Assembly: GCF_900166965.1 (NCBI RefSeq)
Contig: NZ_FUZI01000017.1
Location: forward strand, 1 to 53,351
Length of the DNA: 53,351 bases
Origin: Photobacterium piscicola
GTDB lineage: Bacteria > Pseudomonadota > Gammaproteobacteria > Enterobacterales > Vibrionaceae
Reading direction: 5' to 3'
Below are positions 37,927 to 47,703 of the stretch, piece by piece; within the stretch, counting starts at the first letter, position 1, and the number at the start of each line of letters is the position of its first letter. Under the pieces are notes generated by a model that worked only from the letters and a program-made list of their open reading frames with translations, was not told the origin of the DNA and did no database searches. Both the position numbers and the translations under genes were made by a program.

Positions 37927-39072
37927 ATGCGGAAAATCGCAGCTATTGCTACTATTATCAGCTTAACGCTAGGGATATCAGCTTGTGACCAAAACACATC
38001 CAAAGACCAACAGCAACAAGCTGCAAAAAGTGTACCTGTAGATACAATTATTGTCAGTTCTCATCCACAAGCTATCCATATCGAACTCCCTGGTCGTAGT
38101 AAAGCTTATCTTGAAGCAGAGGTTCGTCCGCAAGTATCAGGTATTATTACTGAGCGTAGCTTTACCGAAGGCGGCGATGTACGTAAAGGAGAATCATTGT
38201 ATAGCATTGACTCTGCCCCTTATAACGCCGCTTACCTCAGCGCTAAAGCAAGTTTAGCTCAGGCACAAGCAAACCTAGATTCAGCTCAAGCACTTGCTAA
38301 ACGTAGCCAAACATTGGTTAACCGTGGCGCGATCAGTAAACAAACCTATGATGATAACAAAGCAAAATACAAAGTCGCTCTTGCTGGCATTGAAGTTGCG
38401 AAAGCCAGTGTTAACAAAGCGAAGATAGATCTTAATTATACCAAAGTTAGAGCACCAATTGCGGGTCGTATTGGTCAATCATCAGTAACACCAGGTGCAT
38501 TAGTCAGTGCTGGCCAAGCGCAAGTATTAGCCACTATTCAACAACTCGATCCCATCAATGTTGATATCGCGCAATCAAGTACTCAGCTATTACGCTTGAA
38601 GTCTGCGTTAAAGCAAGGCGAACTAAAAGCCAGTGATAATGCTGACGTCGAGTTAATCCTTGAAGATGGTACCGTTTACTCTCATCACGGCAAGCTACAG
38701 TTTGCTGAAGTGAATGTCGACCCTAACACAGGCTCAGTTACGCTACGTGCTGAATTCCCCAATCCAGATGGCGTGTTATTGCCAGGAATGTATGTTCGTG
38801 CAGTCCTAAACACAGGAACCGACCCTAAAGCAATTTTGGTCCCACAAAAAGCCATTACACGTAACAGTAAAGGCCAAGCCACTACTATGGTTGTTGGTGC
38901 AGAAAATAAAGTTGAATCACGCATGGTGACCACAGCAGAAGCAATTGATCATCAATGGCGTATTACTAGCGGGCTTAAAGATGGCGACCAAGTTATTGTG
39001 GATGGCTTACAGAAAATCCGCCCGGGGGCTGTAGTTGAACCAACACCAATAACAGTCAATCAGTCACAATAA
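37927..39072 (+). CDS. RND efflux periplasmic adaptor lipoprotein (AcrA/VmeA-like)
   Basis: A 381-residue membrane-fusion protein connecting an inner-membrane RND pump to an outer-membrane channel. The signal peptide ends in a lipobox ISACDQ with Cys at about 20, so it is lipid-anchored. A barrel-sandwich segment (AEVRPQVSGIITERSFTEGGDVRKGESLY), a coiled-coil hairpin (about 95-165) and the second sandwich half (KVRAPIAGRIGQS) follow, then beta-barrel and membrane-proximal domains. It precedes the pump gene by 14 bases. No outer-membrane TolC-like gene is nearby, so it must use a distant one. Confidence 0.92.
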   Translation: MRKIAAIATIISLTLGISACDQNTSKDQQQQAAKSVPVDTIIVSSHPQAIHIELPGRSKAYLEAEVRPQVSGIITERSFTEGGDVRKGESLYSIDSAPYNAAYLSAKASLAQAQANLDSAQALAKRSQTLVNRGAISKQTYDDNKAKYKVALAGIEVAKASVNKAKIDLNYTKVRAPIAGRIGQSSVTPGALVSAGQAQVLATIQQLDPINVDIAQSSTQLLRLKSALKQGELKASDNADVELILEDGTVYSHHGKLQFAEVNVDPNTGSVTLRAEFPNPDGVLLPGMYVRAVLNTGTDPKAILVPQKAITRNSKGQATTMVVGAENKVESRMVTTAEAIDHQWRITSGLKDGDQVIVDGLQKIRPGAVVEPTPITVNQSQ

Positions 39073-39086
39073 ATAGGGAATAAACT

Positions 39087-42000
39087 ATGGCTCGTTTCTT
39101 TATCGATCGCCCTATTTTTGCATGGGTGATCGCTATAATTGTAATGCTAGCTGGTGTGTTATCCATTTTAAAACTGCCAGTATCTCAATATCCTAGCATT
39201 GCGCCACCAACGGTTGTAATCAGTGCAAACTACCCAGGTGCTAACGCCAAAACCATGGAAGATACGGTAACGCAGGTTATCGAACAACGTATGACAGGTA
39301 TCGATCACCTGCGCTACTTGTCATCAACCAGTGACAGTTTTGGTAACACTCAGATAACCCTAACCTTTAATGCTGAAGCTGACCCTGATATCGCTCAGGT
39401 ACAAGTGCAAAATAAATTGCAATCAGCGTTGCCACTACTACCGATGGAAGTACAGCAACAAGGTGTTAAGGTTAACAAATCAAGCTCAAGCTTTCTGATG
39501 GTGGTCGGATTCTATTCAGAAGATGGTTCAATGGATAAAAATGACATTTCGGACTACATCAGTTCCAATGTGTCAGATCCAATGAGTCGTGTTGCCGGTG
39601 TAGGTGAAATCCAAGCTTTTGGTGCGCAATATGCAATGCGTATTTGGCTCGATCCGCTTAAACTAACAAAATACAACCTCACAAGTATTGATGTCATTGC
39701 GGCAATCAAAGAGCAAAATGCGCAGATCTCTGCTGGTCAACTTGGTGCATCGCCATCACTACCAGGTCAAGAGCTTAACGCAACCGTATCCGCACAAAGT
39801 CGTTTAAAAACCCCTGAACAGTTTAAGAACATTATTGTTAAATCGGATTCTTCCGGTGCAAAAGTACATTTAAGTGATGTTGCACGGGTTGAGCTTGGCG
39901 CTGAAGATTATTCAGTACAGGTATTTTATAACGGCAAACAAGCCAGTGGTCTAGGTATTAAACTAGCTACAGGCGCAAACGCACTTGCAACAGCTGAAGC
40001 CGTAAAAGCCAAAGTTGAAGAATTAAAACCTTTCTTCCCTGAAGGGTTAACTGCCGTTTACCCTTACGACACCACACCATTTGTTGAGAAATCAATTGAA
40101 GGTGTAGTACATACGTTATTTGAAGCAGTAGCATTGGTGTTTATCATCATGTACCTCTTCTTACAGAACTTCAGAGCAACCTTGATTCCAACCATCGCCG
40201 TACCAGTAGTATTACTTGGTACTTTTGCGGTGCTGTCATTGGCAGGCTTTTCCATCAACACCCTCACCATGTTTGCTATGGTACTGGCCATTGGCTTGCT
40301 GGTTGATGATGCGATAGTGGTGGTGGAAAACGTCGAACGTGTTATGCATGAAGAAGGCTTAAATGCCGTTGAAGCTACACGAAAATCGATGGATCAAATT
40401 ACTGGCGCTTTGGTTGGTATTGCATTAACCCTTTCAGCAGTATTTGTACCAATGGCATTTATGTCTGGTTCTACGGGTGTTATTTATCGTCAATTCTCGA
40501 TAACCATTGTAACGGCAATGGCACTATCAGTATTGGTGGCAATGATCCTTACCCCTGCACTATGTGCCACTATGCTTAAACCTGTTGAGCATGGCAGTAA
40601 TGAAAAAGGCTTCTTTGGTTGGTTCAACCGCACTTTTGATAAGTTAACTAGCCGCTATGAATCTAGCGTTGCAGCAATGATCAAGCGCTCAATTCGTGTG
40701 ATGCTGATTTTCCTTGGCCTAACCGTTGCGGTTGGCTGGATGTTCACCCGTATGCCAACATCATTCTTACCTGATGAAGATCAGGGTATTTTGTTCAGTC
40801 AGGCAATATTGCCCGTTAACTCAACTCAAGAACAAACCCAAGAAGTGATGGATAAAGTTTCTGACTTCTACCTAAATCAAGAAAAAGACGCCGTAGCCAG
40901 TGTGTTTAGTGTCTCTGGATTTAGTTTTGCGGGTAGTGGCCAAAACATGGGTATGGCATTTATCAGTCTCAAAGATTGGTCAGATCGTCAACTACCCGGC
41001 ATGGATGTAAAGTCGATAGCAAATCGCTCAATGGCCTACTTCCAACATATCAAAAATGCAATGGTATTCTCATTCGCGCCACCAGCAGTAGTTGAATTAG
41101 GTACTGCCAGCGGCTTTGATTTTTATCTTCAAGATCGTAGTGGTCAAGGGCATGACAAACTGATTGCAGCCCGTAACCAATTACTTAAATTAGCGTCTGA
41201 AAACCCGAATTTAGTCGGGGTTCGTCCTAATGGTCAAGAAGATGCACCGATGTACCAAATCTCTATCGACCAAGCTAAGATCCGTGCTTTGGGTATTGAT
41301 ATTCAATCAGTAAACCAAGTACTGAGTACCGCATGGGGTAGTTCATACGTTAACGACTTCATCGACCGCGGACGAGTGAAAAAAGTCTTCGTTCAAGGTG
41401 ATGCAGACTTCCGTATGAAGCCTGGTGATCTTGATACTTGGTATGTCCGAAATAACCAAGGTGAAATGGTACCATTCTCAGCCTTTGCAACAGGTGACTG
41501 GCAATATGCTTCACCACGTTTAGAGCGTTTTAATGCCACTCCTGCAGTTAACATTCAAGGTGGTGTTGTTAAGGGCTACAGTACTGGTCAAGCAATGCTC
41601 GACATTGAAGCGATGGTGAAGAAATTACCACCAGGCTTTGGTGTTGAGTGGAATGGCTTGTCCTATGAAGAACGCCTATCGGGTAACCAAGCACCAATGC
41701 TATATACGTTATCTATCTTGGTGGTGTTCTTAGTTCTGGCAGCGCTTTATGAAAGTTGGTCAGTACCTTTTGCGGTGGTATTAGTCGTGCCGCTCGGCAT
41801 TATCGGTGCACTATTAGCGATGAATGGTCGTGGTATGCCGAACGATGTTTTCTTCCAAGTGGGACTCTTAACAACGGTAGGTCTGGCGACTAAAAACGCC
41901 ATCCTGATCGTAGAATTTGCCAAAGAATATTACGAAAAAGGGGCTGGATTGGTGGAGGCAACATTGCACGCCGTACGTGTTCGTCTGCGTCCAATTATTA

Positions 42001-42227
42001 TGACATCACTGGCCTTTGGTCTTGGTGTTGTACCTCTAGCAATCAGTACTGGTGTAGGTTCAGGTGGTAAGAATGCCATTGGTACCGCGGTACTTGGTGG
42101 TATGTTAAGCTCGACATTCTTAGGTATTTTCTTTATTCCGATTTTCTTCGTGGTAGTAGAACGTATCTTTAGTCGTGGCAAAGACAAATCAACTACTGAT
42201 GATACGCCACCGACAAAGCAGCACTAA
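39087..42227 (+). CDS. RND multidrug efflux pump, HAE1 family (AcrB-like)
   Basis: A 1046-residue inner-membrane antiporter that exports hydrophobic compounds against the proton gradient. It begins [17 protein letters not shown] and has the family's 12 membrane segments with large periplasmic loops after the first and seventh. The proton-relay pair is seen in [17 protein letters not shown] of TM4, and [12 protein letters not shown] in TM10 contains the matching Lys. [10 protein letters not shown] and [12 protein letters not shown] are typical porter-domain regions. Translated together with the adaptor 14 bases upstream. Similarity to AcrB, VmeB or VexB seems high from memory; the exact ortholog is not assigned. 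Confidence 0.95.
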   Translation: MARFFIDRPIFAWVIAIIVMLAGVLSILKLPVSQYPSIAPPTVVISANYPGANAKTMEDTVTQVIEQRMTGIDHLRYLSSTSDSFGNTQITLTFNAEADPDIAQVQVQNKLQSALPLLPMEVQQQGVKVNKSSSSFLMVVGFYSEDGSMDKNDISDYISSNVSDPMSRVAGVGEIQAFGAQYAMRIWLDPLKLTKYNLTSIDVIAAIKEQNAQISAGQLGASPSLPGQELNATVSAQSRLKTPEQFKNIIVKSDSSGAKVHLSDVARVELGAEDYSVQVFYNGKQASGLGIKLATGANALATAEAVKAKVEELKPFFPEGLTAVYPYDTTPFVEKSIEGVVHTLFEAVALVFIIMYLFLQNFRATLIPTIAVPVVLLGTFAVLSLAGFSINTLTMFAMVLAIGLLVDDAIVVVENVERVMHEEGLNAVEATRKSMDQITGALVGIALTLSAVFVPMAFMSGSTGVIYRQFSITIVTAMALSVLVAMILTPALCATMLKPVEHGSNEKGFFGWFNRTFDKLTSRYESSVAAMIKRSIRVMLIFLGLTVAVGWMFTRMPTSFLPDEDQGILFSQAILPVNSTQEQTQEVMDKVSDFYLNQEKDAVASVFSVSGFSFAGSGQNMGMAFISLKDWSDRQLPGMDVKSIANRSMAYFQHIKNAMVFSFAPPAVVELGTASGFDFYLQDRSGQGHDKLIAARNQLLKLASENPNLVGVRPNGQEDAPMYQISIDQAKIRALGIDIQSVNQVLSTAWGSSYVNDFIDRGRVKKVFVQGDADFRMKPGDLDTWYVRNNQGEMVPFSAFATGDWQYASPRLERFNATPAVNIQGGVVKGYSTGQAMLDIEAMVKKLPPGFGVEWNGLSYEERLSGNQAPMLYTLSILVVFLVLAALYESWSVPFAVVLVVPLGIIGALLAMNGRGMPNDVFFQVGLLTTVGLATKNAILIVEFAKEYYEKGAGLVEATLHAVRVRLRPIIMTSLAFGLGVVPLAISTGVGSGGKNAIGTAVLGGMLSSTFLGIFFIPIFFVVVERIFSRGKDKSTTDDTPPTKQH

Positions 42228-42250
42228 TAATCTAAGCAACAACTAACATT

Positions 42251-42285
42251 AAAGCCCATGTCTATTTTGATATGGGCTTTTTTTC
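42251..42285 (+). terminator. Intrinsic terminator of the first RND operon
   Basis: AAAGCCCAT (42251-42259) pairs with ATGGGCTTT (42272-42280) and a run of T follows. Confidence 0.85.
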
Positions 42286-42414
42286 GTTTTTTCATTGTTA
42301 CTCTTCATCATACTCCACCAAATAAACCTCACCTCAAATACCTAGCCATTAAAATTAATAATATAAAACCGTAAATAAGGCTTGCGAATCAATAATCAAA
42401 TTCTACAATAGCGC

Positions 42415-42432
42415 TGAATGAACATTCATTCA
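42415..42432. promoter_or_regulatory. TetR-type operator upstream of the second RND operon
   Basis: TGAATGAACATTCATTCA has 8-base perfect arms (TGAATGAA and TTCATTCA) with a 2-base centre. It ends 27 bases before the TetR-family gene, as expected for autorepression of a regulator-pump operon. Confidence 0.7.
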
Positions 42433-42459
42433 TACTAACTGTATTGAATATAAACCACG

Positions 42460-43026
42460 ATGACCGACAAAAAAGAGCGAATATTAGTCGCAACTGAAAA
42501 GCTATTAGCAACCCATGGTTTTCATGGACTATCCATGCAAATGGTTGCCAAAGAAGCCCAAGTTGCAACCGGCACTATTTATCGCTATTTCAATGATAAA
42601 AATGACTTACTGCATCAACTCCACGAGCATATTTTAGGTTATATCGCGAAAAGAATTAGCCGTAATATTAACGATAGCATGTCACTCAAACAGCGCTACC
42701 GTACGATGTGGCTAAACCTGTGGCATATGTCTGTTAATGGTGAGGCACCATTGATTAATCAAGGGCAATTTCAACACCTGCCTCGAGACAATTCTTACGA
42801 AAAAAAAGCGCTAAAAAAACAACTATTTAGCTGTGTCAATCAAATGTTTGATGAAGGTAAAGCCTGTCTGTTATTTAAACCGCTTAAGAATGAAATTTTA
42901 AGTACACTTAGCTTAGAAACGAGTTGTTATTTAGCTCGTCAAAAAATCAATGGTGGATTAGAGATCACCGATAGCGAGCTTAATGCTGCTATTGAGGCCT
43001 CTTGGGACGCCATTATTCAGCATTAA
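42460..43026 (+). CDS. TetR-family transcriptional regulator of the second RND operon
   Basis: A 188-residue repressor. The N-terminal helix-turn-helix (about 1-55) reads RILVATEKLLATHGFHGLSM and VATGTIYRYFNDKNDLL, the TetR signature. The C-terminal ligand domain is helical and not recognised in detail. It is 28 bases upstream of the adaptor gene in the same direction and downstream of a perfect palindrome, so it very likely represses its own operon until a pump substrate binds. The start ATG follows a sequence with only a weak ribosome site (CCACG), but the N-terminus aligns with the family. Confidence 0.93.
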   Translation: MTDKKERILVATEKLLATHGFHGLSMQMVAKEAQVATGTIYRYFNDKNDLLHQLHEHILGYIAKRISRNINDSMSLKQRYRTMWLNLWHMSVNGEAPLINQGQFQHLPRDNSYEKKALKKQLFSCVNQMFDEGKACLLFKPLKNEILSTLSLETSCYLARQKINGGLEITDSELNAAIEASWDAIIQH

Positions 43027-43054
43027 TATTGTATATTCCGGAGCACTCCTTACA

Positions 43055-44158
43055 ATGAAAAAATGGATCGTGATGTTACTTATTGCCCTTCTGTTATTTG
43101 GAAGCGTAATTGGTTTCAATCTTTTTAAAGAACACAAAATAGCTGAGTATATGGCAAATATGCCTGAAGCCAACTATCCGGTTACGGCTACCACAACCAA
43201 AGCTGAAGACTGGCACCCTTCACTGCAAGCCATTGGTTTTATTGAACCTATGCAAGGTGTTACTTTAACATCGGAAGCCGCGGGTGTGATCAGCAAGATT
43301 AATTTTGAATCAGGCCAAAAGGTAAAAGCGGGCCAACTACTGGTTTCAATTAATTCAAACGTTGAACAATCTAGCTTACAAAGTACAGAAGCAAAACTAC
43401 CGGCGGTACAAGCATCGTACCAACGCTATAAAGATCTTTATCGTAAAGGCTCTGTATCAAAATCTAGCCTTGATGAAGCAAAAGCTAACTACCTTGCGTT
43501 AGTCGCTCAAATCAAATCATTACAAGAATCAATTCAACGTCGTAATATCAGCGCACCTTTTGCGGGTGAAATTGGTTTACGTAATGTGTACTTAGGCCAA
43601 TACATTCAGCCCGGCACAAAAATCATTCGTTTAGAAGACACAACCACCATGCGTTTCCGCTTCACTGTGCCACAAACGGATATTTCTAAAATTAAAATCG
43701 GTCAAGCTGTTGATATCAACATTGATGCTTACAAAAACACTGATTTTAAAGGCCAAATTACTGCGATTGAACCGGCTGTTAATGCTCAGACAGGCTTAAT
43801 TCAGGTACAAGCTGATATTCCTAACAGCGGCGGCATGTTACGTAGTGGTATGTTTGCACGTGCACGTGTGATCCAACCTATCATTGCCGATCAAATTGTT
43901 GTGCCTCAAACAGCAATAACTTACACCCTTTACGGCGACACCGTGTATGTACTACGTACCGTTGATGGCAAATTACGCGCCATGCAAACTGTTGTAACAA
44001 CAGGTTTAAACAAAGGTAACCAAGTACGAATTCTTTCAGGCTTAAAAGCTGGAGAGCAGATCGTGACTAGCGGTCAAATTCGTCTTAGCAACAAGTCATT
44101 AGTGCATATCGTTGAAAATGACGCACTGAAGGCTCCTGCTGAAATCCCATTGCTGTAA
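43055..44158 (+). CDS. RND efflux periplasmic adaptor (MexH/AcrA family)
   Basis: A 367-residue membrane-fusion protein starting at ATG 43055 (MKKWIVMLLIALLLFGSVIG), with GGAG 11 bases upstream; the frame opens further upstream inside the TetR gene but that extension has no support. The N-terminal hydrophobic helix has no lipobox, so it is anchored by an uncleaved segment. Biotinyl-lipoyl halves are GVTLTSEAAGVISKINFESG and ISAPFAGEIGLRNVYLGQY, flanking an alpha hairpin. It differs from the lipoprotein adaptor at 37927. The pump gene starts 16 bases after its stop. Confidence 0.92.
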   Translation: MKKWIVMLLIALLLFGSVIGFNLFKEHKIAEYMANMPEANYPVTATTTKAEDWHPSLQAIGFIEPMQGVTLTSEAAGVISKINFESGQKVKAGQLLVSINSNVEQSSLQSTEAKLPAVQASYQRYKDLYRKGSVSKSSLDEAKANYLALVAQIKSLQESIQRRNISAPFAGEIGLRNVYLGQYIQPGTKIIRLEDTTTMRFRFTVPQTDISKIKIGQAVDINIDAYKNTDFKGQITAIEPAVNAQTGLIQVQADIPNSGGMLRSGMFARARVIQPIIADQIVVPQTAITYTLYGDTVYVLRTVDGKLRAMQTVVTTGLNKGNQVRILSGLKAGEQIVTSGQIRLSNKSLVHIVENDALKAPAEIPLL

Positions 44159-44174
44159 CTGGAGAACACTCAGG

Positions 44175-47100
44175 ATGCGCTTTACTGATATATTCATCAG
44201 ACGCCCGGTACTAGCAATTTCGATCAGTTTAATGATCGCATTGCTAGGCCTACAGGCGATTTTCAAAATGCAGGTTCGGCAGTATCCGGACATGACGAAT
44301 ACTGTAGTAACCATTAGTACGGCTTATTACGGTGCCAGTGCTGACCTTATTCAAGGTTTTATCACCCAGCCTCTGGAACAAGCAATTGCTCAAGCGGATA
44401 ACATCGACTACATCACTGCTCAAAGTATTATGGGTATGTCGACGATCACCGTACAGATGAAATTGAACACCAATCCGAACGCAGCCTTGGCGGATATTCT
44501 CGCCAAAGTAAACTCGGTGCGAGCTCAATTACCACAAGATACACAAGATCCAACCATTTCACTCTCTACGGGTGGTGGTACCGGGGTACTTTATCTTGGC
44601 TTTACCAGTAAAACATTAAGCTCAAGCCAAATCACCGACTACATTGAACGTGTAGTAAAACCGCAATTATTTACGGTAGGTGGTGTGGCAAAAGTAGATA
44701 TGTACGGCGGTGTACCGTTTGCATTACGTGTATGGCTTGATCCACAAAAAATGGCAGCGTTTAACTTATCTGCTAGTGATGTGACTCATGTATTACAAGC
44801 AAACAACTACCAATCTGCAGTTGGTCAAGCCAACAATGATTTCGTGTTGTATAACGGCAGTGCTAACACACAATCAAATAGCCCTGAAACATTAGAAAAA
44901 CTTGTTGTTTCAAGTAATAACGGTCAAGTGATTCGTTTAGGGGATATTGCAAAAGTAACATTATCACGCAGCAGTGATAGCTACCGTGCAACCGCAAATG
45001 GTCAAGAAGCCGTTGTAGGTGCGATTGAAGCGGCACCAAGTGCTAACCCAATCAATATCGCTAAAGACGTGCGTGAGCTGTTACCAACGATTGAACGTAA
45101 CATGCCAAGTACCATCAAAATGACGGTAATGTATGACTCAACGATTGCGATTAATGACTCGATTCATGAAGTGATTAAAACCATTCTTGAAGCAGCATTA
45201 ATTGTATTAGTGGTTATTGCCCTGTTTATCGGTTCTCTACGCTCAGTAATTATTCCGATCATCACCATTCCACTATCACTGATTGGTGTTGCACTAGTCA
45301 TGCAATTATTTGGTTTCTCATGGAACCTAATGACACTGCTGGCTCTGGTACTGGCAATCGGCTTGGTGGTCGATGATGCTATCGTGGTCTTGGAAAACGT
45401 TGAACGTCATATCAAACTTGGCCAAACGCCATTTAGAGCCGCCATTATTGGTACTCGTGAAATCGCAATTCCCGTAATTTCAATGACCATTGCTTTAGGT
45501 GCGGTATACGCGCCAATAGCATTAATGGGTGGCCTTACAGGTTCATTATTTAAAGAGTTTGCATTAACGCTGGCGGGTGCGGTATTTATATCAGGTATTA
45601 TTGCCTTAACATTATCACCAGTAATGTGTGCAACCTTCCTTAAAGAAAATGAAGCGCCAAATAAATTTGAGTTAATGGTACATGGCTTTCTTGACCGACT
45701 AACGTTACGTTATGAAAAAATGCTAAATGGCATCATGCATATGCGTTCAGTTGTGATCGTATTTGCTCTATGTGCTTGTGCCAGTTTGCCGTTCTTATTT
45801 AAATTTATTCCAAGTGAATTAGCACCTGCTGAAGATAATGGTGTAGTGGTATTTATGGGTACAGCACCTGCAAACGCCAACCTTGATTTCATTCAAGACA
45901 CCATGGATCAAGTTAATAAAGTATTAACAGCAGAAAAAAGTGTTGAGTATGCACAGATCTTCTCAGGTATTCCATCAGCTAACCAAGCGTTTGGTCTGGC
46001 AACATTAAAACCATGGAGTCAGCGCGATCAAAGCCAAACTGAAGTGGCAAATGACGTAACTGAAAAAATCAAAAATATTCCCCAAATGGCAATTACTGCT
46101 TTCCAAATGCCAAGCCTTCCAGGTGCAGGTTCTGGTTTGCCAGTACAATTTGTAATTACCACACCGAACAACTTTAAGAGCCTCTACCAAGTGGCTGCAG
46201 AAATGTTGACTAAGGTGAAAAATAACCCAATGTTCGTTTACTCAGATTTAGACTTAAAGTATGACTCTGCAACGATGAACATTAATATCGACAAAGATAA
46301 AGCTGGTGCTTATGGTGTTACCATGCAAGCCATTGGTAATACATTAAGCACAATGTTAGCCGGCGGTGATATTAACCGTGTTGATATTCTGGGTCGTTCT
46401 TATAAGGTTATTCCACAAGTTGAGCGTAAAAATCGTTTTAATCCGAAAGATTTAAATAATTATTACGTTAAGACCAGCAGCGGTGATTTGATTCCATTAG
46501 GTAGCTTAGTCACCATTACAGTGACACCAGCGCCACCAACCTTACCAAGCTTTAACCAACAAAATGCGGCAACCATTGGTGCGGTATTAGCCCCTGGTAC
46601 CTCAATTGGTGAAGCGGTAAACTGGTTAAATACCGAGTCAGCTAAAGTATTACCAAAAGGCTATGGCCATGACTACTTAGGCGAAAGCCGTCAGTATGTT
46701 ACTGAAGGTAATGCACTATATGCGACCTTTGGTCTAGCACTAGCGATTATTTTCTTGGTTCTTGCGATTCAATTTGAATCACTACGCGATCCATTAGTTA
46801 TCCTAGTTTCGGTGCCATTAGCAATTTGTGGTGCACTGATTGCCCTCGCGTGGGGTGCGACAACATTGAATATTTACTCGCAAATAGGTTTGATAACCCT
46901 CATAGGCTTGATAACCAAACACGGTATATTAATTTGTGAAGTCGCCAAAGAAGAACAACTCTACCACGGTAAAAACCGCATGGATGCTGTTATGGAAGCC
47001 GCAAAGATCCGTCTTCGCCCTATCCTAATGACAACATGTGCAATGATTGCAGGTTTAGTACCACTACTATATGCATCGGGTGCTGGTGCAGCATCACGTT

Positions 47101-47252
47101 TCAGTATTGGTATTGTTATCGTTGCTGGTTTATCTATCGGTACCTTATTTACCTTGTTCGTATTACCCGTTATTTATACGTTCTTGGCAAGTGAGCATAA
47201 ACCGTTACCGGTGTTTGTTGAAGAAGACGATGGTTTAGACAACCACTTCTAA
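44175..47252 (+). CDS. RND multidrug efflux pump, HAE1/MMPL type
   Basis: A 1025-residue 12-segment inner-membrane exporter starting MRFTDIFIRRPVLAISISLM. The TM4 proton-relay motif GLVVDDAIVVLENVERH and the TM10-11 block ITKHGILICEVAKEEQL are present. The sequence is clearly distinct from the first pump (39087), for example SQIGLITLIGLITKH in place of [15 protein letters not shown], so the two systems probably arose separately and export different compounds. Third gene of a tetR-adaptor-pump operon, ending in a terminator at 47264. Confidence 0.95.
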   Translation: MRFTDIFIRRPVLAISISLMIALLGLQAIFKMQVRQYPDMTNTVVTISTAYYGASADLIQGFITQPLEQAIAQADNIDYITAQSIMGMSTITVQMKLNTNPNAALADILAKVNSVRAQLPQDTQDPTISLSTGGGTGVLYLGFTSKTLSSSQITDYIERVVKPQLFTVGGVAKVDMYGGVPFALRVWLDPQKMAAFNLSASDVTHVLQANNYQSAVGQANNDFVLYNGSANTQSNSPETLEKLVVSSNNGQVIRLGDIAKVTLSRSSDSYRATANGQEAVVGAIEAAPSANPINIAKDVRELLPTIERNMPSTIKMTVMYDSTIAINDSIHEVIKTILEAALIVLVVIALFIGSLRSVIIPIITIPLSLIGVALVMQLFGFSWNLMTLLALVLAIGLVVDDAIVVLENVERHIKLGQTPFRAAIIGTREIAIPVISMTIALGAVYAPIALMGGLTGSLFKEFALTLAGAVFISGIIALTLSPVMCATFLKENEAPNKFELMVHGFLDRLTLRYEKMLNGIMHMRSVVIVFALCACASLPFLFKFIPSELAPAEDNGVVVFMGTAPANANLDFIQDTMDQVNKVLTAEKSVEYAQIFSGIPSANQAFGLATLKPWSQRDQSQTEVANDVTEKIKNIPQMAITAFQMPSLPGAGSGLPVQFVITTPNNFKSLYQVAAEMLTKVKNNPMFVYSDLDLKYDSATMNINIDKDKAGAYGVTMQAIGNTLSTMLAGGDINRVDILGRSYKVIPQVERKNRFNPKDLNNYYVKTSSGDLIPLGSLVTITVTPAPPTLPSFNQQNAATIGAVLAPGTSIGEAVNWLNTESAKVLPKGYGHDYLGESRQYVTEGNALYATFGLALAIIFLVLAIQFESLRDPLVILVSVPLAICGALIALAWGATTLNIYSQIGLITLIGLITKHGILICEVAKEEQLYHGKNRMDAVMEAAKIRLRPILMTTCAMIAGLVPLLYASGAGAASRFSIGIVIVAGLSIGTLFTLFVLPVIYTFLASEHKPLPVFVEEDDGLDNHF

Positions 47253-47263
47253 TTCACCGAAAT

Positions 47264-47300
47264 AAAAAAGGGCGCTGAATCATCAGCGCCCTTTTCTTTT
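47264..47300 (+). terminator. Intrinsic terminator of the second RND operon
   Basis: AAAAGGGCGCTGA pairs with TCAGCGCCCTTTT with a 4-base loop, followed by CTTTT. Confidence 0.87.
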
Positions 47301-47357
47301 CACCGCAACCGCAATTACAATAGTTAATAACGATTTTCGCAACGGAGTAAGCGGATC

Positions 47358-47627
47358 ATGTTCGATTCAAAGAAACTTGAGCAAGTAGCTAAACAAATTC
47401 AAGACGCAATGCCTAAACCAGTTAAAGATCTAGGCAACGACGTTGAACAAAAAGTACGTCAGGTAATCCAATCACAATTAGGAAAGCTTGATGTTGTCAC
47501 TCGTGAAGAATTTGATGTGCAAACACAAGTGCTATTACGCACTCGCCAAAAATTGACAGAGCTTGAGCAAAAGATGGCAACATTTGAAGCAAAGCTTAAT
47601 GCCGAAAATAGCAGTACTGACGCTTAA
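47358..47627 (+). CDS. ubiK: Ubiquinone biosynthesis accessory factor UbiK
   Basis: An 89-residue protein of the BMFP/YqiC family, which binds lipid and assists late steps of ubiquinone synthesis with UbiJ. It begins MFDSKKLEQVAKQIQDAMP, then a helix and a C-terminal coiled coil (RTRQKLTELEQKMATFEAKL) that would trimerise. The C-terminal last ten residues are polar and disordered. The start follows GGAG 13 bases upstream of the ATG, a somewhat long spacing. It ends in a strong terminator shared with ilvC. It is another ubiquinone-related gene besides ubiD in the window, but they are not linked. Confidence 0.92.
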   Translation: MFDSKKLEQVAKQIQDAMPKPVKDLGNDVEQKVRQVIQSQLGKLDVVTREEFDVQTQVLLRTRQKLTELEQKMATFEAKLNAENSSTDA

Positions 47628-47644
47628 TTCGCGCTGACCCCAAT

Positions 47645-47680
47645 AAAAAAGCCCAGTTCTTATCAAACTGGGCTTTTTTT
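47645..47680. terminator. Bidirectional terminator between ubiK and ilvC
   Basis: AAAAAAGCCCAGTT and AACTGGGCTTTTTT form a perfect helix with runs of A and T. Confidence 0.9.
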
Positions 47681-47703
47681 TTAATTACTATGTTAAATGA
47701 AGA

